Shown here in pieces: positions 6,317 through 8,190 of a DNA stretch of 8,190 nucleotides (positions within the stretch are counted from its first letter, which is position 1; every line of letters starts with the position of its first letter). The notes under the pieces were generated by a model that did not search any database, was not told the origin of the DNA, and worked only from the letters and a program-made list of their open reading frames with translations. The DNA is from Acidobacteriota bacterium (lineage in GTDB: Bacteria > Acidobacteriota > Terriglobia > Terriglobales > Acidobacteriaceae): assembly GCA_021779695.1 (NCBI GenBank), contig JAJYAE010000199.1, positions 1 to 8,190 of the forward strand, written 5' to 3'. A program made the translations under genes and the position numbers.

Positions 6317-6737
6317 CTGAGAGCAGCATCTGCATCTGGCCGATCCTCGGGAGCAACTCGTCACGATAGCGCACTGCCAGTTTGCGCTCTTCACCGAGCA
6401 GATCGTCGGTAAGGTCGTGGATTTCCGAATCGAGGTTGTTGTATTCGGTTGCAAAACTCGCGACACATGTCGCGAGTTCGTCGACGGCGCCGGTTGGCTT
6501 GTCGGCCAATACTAGCGCGGTGGGCCGGGGAACATGGTCCAGACGATTCTGGCTGGACTGCTTTTCCTTCGTGGATTCGGCGATTGAATCACCCGGATTC
6601 CGGGCGAATCGCTGTTCCTGGTCGAACGTAATCTTTGTGGCTACTGGGTCGAGTGCTTCGAACCCGAACTCGACTCGCGCAGATTCTGCGCGAATTTGAT
6701 GTGGCACCGAATCGATATCCTCAGCAAGATGGCTCAT
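6273..6737 (-). CDS. unknown coiled-coil protein, island gene, frameshifted near its 3' end
   Basis: The 154-aa reading (MSHLAEDIDSVPHQIRAESA onward) starts at an ATG that overlaps the stop of the upstream 41-aa ORF as ATGA (6734-6737). The second half is a charged helix (ATEYNNLDSEIHDLTDDLLG, then ERKLAVRYRDELLPRIGQM) that may form a coiled coil. Similar helices occur in small proteins beside integrases in mobile islands, but I cannot name a family. The last 18 or so residues (APATGWSTAAVTIV) look like noise, and the real continuation is in another frame (see the downstream half). The product is probably non-functional or shortened. Confidence 0.55.
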   Translation of the reverse strand: MSHLAEDIDSVPHQIRAESARVEFGFEALDPVATKITFDQEQRFARNPGDSIAESTKEKQSSQNRLDHVPRPTALVLADKPTGAVDELATCVASFATEYNNLDSEIHDLTDDLLGEERKLAVRYRDELLPRIGQMQMLLSAPATGWSTAAVTIV

Positions 6738-6859
6738 ACTGCCTCCTCATCTCGATAAGGCTTCACGCGGTTGTTGGGATAGAACACCGCCTTGCAATAG
6801 CGCCACCCAAGGTCAGGCAGCTTGATGTATTTGTATAGTTGGACTTTACGGTTGGCCAT
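6734..6859 (-). pseudogene. integrase N-terminal stub, 41 aa
   Basis: This leftward ORF has an AGGAGA ribosome site well placed before the ATG at 6859. It reads MANRKVQLYKYIKLPDLGWR then YCKAVFYPNNRVKPYRDEEAV. The stretch from KVQLYKYIKL to YCKAVFYPNNRVKP resembles the first residues of tyrosine recombinases of integrated islands that I recall from Acidobacteria. The catalytic Arg, His and Tyr would lie some 200-350 residues further on and are absent, so recombination is impossible. The position, downstream of a tRNA 3' end, is where an island integrase belongs. Alternatively it is a small gene in its own right, coupled by ATGA to the next one; the good ribosome site leaves that open. Confidence 0.55.
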
Positions 6860-6922
6860 CTATGGTTCTCCTGAAACCTAATACTGGTTTTTTGGAGAAA
6901 CCTCAGGCTGTCCTTTGCAGAA

Positions 6923-6945
6923 TTGCTAGGAAGTTTGCTAGGAAG
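6923..6945 (-). repeat. tandem direct repeat TTGCTAGGAAG x2 upstream of the integrase stub
   Basis: TTGCTAGGAAG occurs at 6923-6933 and again at 6935-6945, period 12, a little over one helical turn. It lies between the integrase stub and the tRNA. Repeats in this position of tRNA-inserted elements are often arm-type sites for integrase or sites for an excision factor, but that role here is inference. Confidence 0.55.
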
Positions 6946-6957
6946 CAATCCTAATCT

Positions 6958-6990
6958 CTCGTAAACTTTTGAAATTCATAAATTTACGAG
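6958..6990 (-). other. 8-bp AT-rich inverted repeat just past the tRNA 3' end
   Basis: CTCGTAAA (6958-6965) pairs perfectly with TTTACGAG (6983-6990) around a 17-nt spacer that itself contains the palindrome TGAAATTCA. It begins 5 bases past the tRNA CCA end. It could be a weak transcription terminator for the tRNA or a binding site at the island attachment junction. There is no clean T-run, so I do not call it a terminator. Confidence 0.45.
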
Positions 6991-6995
6991 GAAAT

Positions 6996-7082
6996 TGGTG
7001 CCGAAGAAGGGACTCGAACCCCCACACCCTTGCGAGTACGTGGACCTGAACCACGCGCGTCTGCCAATTCCGCCACTTCGGC
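6996..7082 (-). tRNA. tRNA-Leu (anticodon CAG), CCA encoded
   Basis: The minus strand from 7082 folds as a class II tRNA: acceptor stem GCCGAAG (7076-7082) pairs with CTTCGGC (7000-7006), discriminator A, and CCA encoded at 6996-6998. The anticodon arm is GTGG-TTCAGGT-CCAC, placing CAG at the anticodon positions; a long variable arm and a GTTCGAGTC T-loop region follow. CAG reads CUG leucine codons. The gene appears complete. An integrase-like stub and island debris lie immediately past its 3' end, so this is the probable insertion site of the element. Confidence 0.95.
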
Positions 7083-7200
7083 ACGGGACACGTATCTGGC
7101 TGTAACTTTTTGCCAGACCGGCAGCATCTTTGAGTCTCGCAAATGCGGCCAGCCGTGTCAAATCTGCCTCACTCCCACCACCCTACTCCGCAGAAATCTC

Positions 7201-7230
7201 TTGACTTGCTCCTTCCGTTGACGGCATACT
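7201..7230 (+). promoter_or_regulatory. candidate sigma-70 promoter for the secreted-protein gene
   Basis: TTGACT (7201-7206) is five of six matches to the -35 box. CATACT (7225-7230) is four of six to the -10 box, at 18 bp spacing. If used, the transcript would have a leader of about 290 bases before the ATG at 7527, including the 11-bp hairpin. This is a pattern match only. Confidence 0.35.
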
Positions 7231-7397
7231 GCGCCCACTGCTGGTGCCAAACGGGCCGGCACATTCGAACGACTCTCCCCCTGAACTTAACTTCTCGCCT
7301 CAGGCAGTGGGTGGGGCTTGCTCCATCCCACGGCTGAGCTTGTGTGGCTGTGCACCGCACCGGTAAGAACGACCCGATGACGATGCCAATTCGATGG

Positions 7398-7441
7398 GCG
7401 CGAGCGCAGCGCTCTCCTCGAGCGCCAGGGTGCGCTCGCGC
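7398..7441 (+). other. GC-rich hairpin in the leader (11-bp stem)
   Basis: GCGCGAGCGCA (7398-7408) is the exact reverse complement of TGCGCTCGCGC (7431-7441), with 22 bases between. An alternative fold uses GAGCGC-A-GCGCTC (7402-7414). It lies about 85 bases before the start codon, leaves the ribosome site free and has no T-run. It may stabilise or regulate the transcript. Confidence 0.6.
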
Positions 7442-7526
7442 GGGCGAAGCAGATTCTGCGCTTCCAGGCACGATTGCCCGGCATACACAAGCGACAAACA
7501 AAGCACAAATCAACCCGGAGGAAAGT

Positions 7527-8190
7527 ATGTTTCATTTGCGCACATTCATGATCTGCCTTGGCTGTGCAACGCTTCTGGTTGCCGCCGCCCCTCGTCTGCG
7601 CTCGGAGGCTTCAGCAGACGCGCAGGCCGCGCTCAACAAAGACCTGCTCGGTAAAGAAGTCAAACCACTGATGGACATGCCTGCCTATAAAGAAGGCATC
7701 GACATCTATTACGTGGCGCCCAACGGCAAGCGCTCCGACGACCGCGGAATTGACCTTCAGGGCCTGACTAAGTGGCTCAAAGCCAAGGGCGTAGGCATCG
7801 AAAAGGGTGAGGACGTCATCATCACCAACGTCAAGGTCGATAGCGACAAGGTTGAGATTCACCTGGGCGGGGGCGGCGAGGGGCGTCGGGGGAGCAATCA
7901 CGCAAACAAGGTGAATGCAGGCTTCAAACGCGCCGGCGGTTCGCGCATCAACTTCCGCTACCAGGCGCCGGTGACGGACCTCGACCTGCAGCCGGCAATG
8001 TTCCTCAAGTTCATGTCGCGCATTCTGGATGTAAGTGAAATTGAGGGCGCGGTTGAAACCCAGCAGATGCCGGCAGACGACAAGGCCGCCATCGAGTCGC
8101 ACACCGTCATCCAGGGAATGACCTATCAGATGGTCATGTTGAGCTTCGGTGAGCCGGAGCAGAAGAAGATCGACGACAGCGCCGACAGCT
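7527..8190 (+). CDS. secreted protein of unknown function (partial, runs off the window)
   Basis: An ATG at 7527 preceded by CGGAGGAAAG (a strong Shine-Dalgarno) opens a frame with no stop to the window end, 221 codons. The N-terminus MFHLRTFMICLGCATLLVAA is a typical Sec signal peptide. Cleavage is plausible in the SEASADA region, so the product should be exported. The mature part starts with a helix (AQAALNKDLLGKEVKPLMDM), then YKEGIDIYYVAPNGKRSDDRG, GLTKWLKAKGVGIEKGEDVI, strands with a glycine patch IHLGGGGEGRRGSNHANK, and near the end VIQGMTYQMVMLSFGEPEQK. I recall similar uncharacterised proteins from Acidobacteria but know no function. The last segment resembles the SmpA/OmlA-like small outer-membrane fold (a GMTYQMV-LSFGEP pattern), which is only a suggestion. 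A long open frame on the opposite strand (7611-8102) is its shadow. Confidence 0.85.
   Translation, partial: MFHLRTFMICLGCATLLVAAAPRLRSEASADAQAALNKDLLGKEVKPLMDMPAYKEGIDIYYVAPNGKRSDDRGIDLQGLTKWLKAKGVGIEKGEDVIITNVKVDSDKVEIHLGGGGEGRRGSNHANKVNAGFKRAGGSRINFRYQAPVTDLDLQPAMFLKFMSRILDVSEIEGAVETQQMPADDKAAIESHTVIQGMTYQMVMLSFGEPEQKKIDDSADS

Larger units (their letters stand above)
7083..7526. other. intergenic region between the tRNA and the secreted-protein gene
   Basis: No gene is visible. The leftward open frames at 7169-7535 have no ribosome sites and unnatural composition. Near the tRNA is a small 6-bp inverted repeat (TCTGGC 7095-7100, GCCAGA 7112-7117). Rightward, a promoter-like pair and a GC-rich hairpin precede the next gene and are listed separately. 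No strong promoter is visible for the tRNA itself. Confidence 0.5.

Noticed and set aside
7527..7570. lipoprotein signal (Cys in ICLGC)
   Set aside because: The residues before the cysteine do not fit the lipobox, and the hydrophobic stretch continues past it, so a signal peptidase I type signal is more likely.
7611..8102. 163-aa leftward open frame
   Set aside because: It is antisense to the secreted-protein gene, which has a signal peptide and a strong ribosome site. High GC at third positions explains the open opposite frame.

Overview
The window looks like an accessory region of a moderately GC-rich bacterial chromosome. An acidobacterial host is plausible: the secreted protein at the right end and the short integrase-like N-terminus by the tRNA resemble proteins I remember from that phylum, but nothing here proves it.

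Layout from left to right. Bases 1-122 are the 3' end of an unassigned gene. Bases 123-612 hold no gene, but contain a G8-TA-G7 tract, a heptanucleotide tandem repeat and a pair of 25-nt-spaced direct repeats. Next is a leftward, translationally coupled three-gene operon (2755 down to 613): a small membrane protein, an SRPBCC ligand-binding protein, and an NAD(P)-binding SDR/DUF2867 protein of the YbjT type. Each gene overlaps the next by ATGA. A gap of 328 bases with two palindromic sites separates this operon from a rightward cluster.

Bases 3084-5158 carry a 129-aa protein, a DUF3780 protein and the N-terminal third of a DUF1156 (COG1743-type) DNA methyltransferase. This gene set is known from defence islands. 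The methyltransferase stops early, before its catalytic motif. It is followed head-on by an inverted internal piece of DUF499 (COG1483-type AAA+ ATPase), the usual partner of DUF1156 and DUF3780. After that come a C-terminal scrap of an unknown protein (about 5898-6068), a frameshifted leftward gene (6037-6737), and a 41-aa leftward ORF that looks like the first residues of a tyrosine integrase. That stub lies about 140 bases from the 3' end of an intact tRNA-Leu(CAG) gene at 6996-7082. The simplest reading is a decaying genomic island, inserted at a tRNA-Leu gene, that once carried a DUF499/DUF1156/DUF3780 defence cluster and was then rearranged.

The right end (7083-8190) appears to be stable chromosome: a leader region with a promoter-like pair and an 11-bp GC-rich hairpin, then a secreted protein of unknown function that runs off the window.

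The main points of interest are the broken and inverted defence cluster, a nine-adenine run in the DUF3780 gene that could switch its C-terminus to one ending in QMRLF (like a sliding-clamp binding motif), and the tRNA/integrase junction with its repeats.
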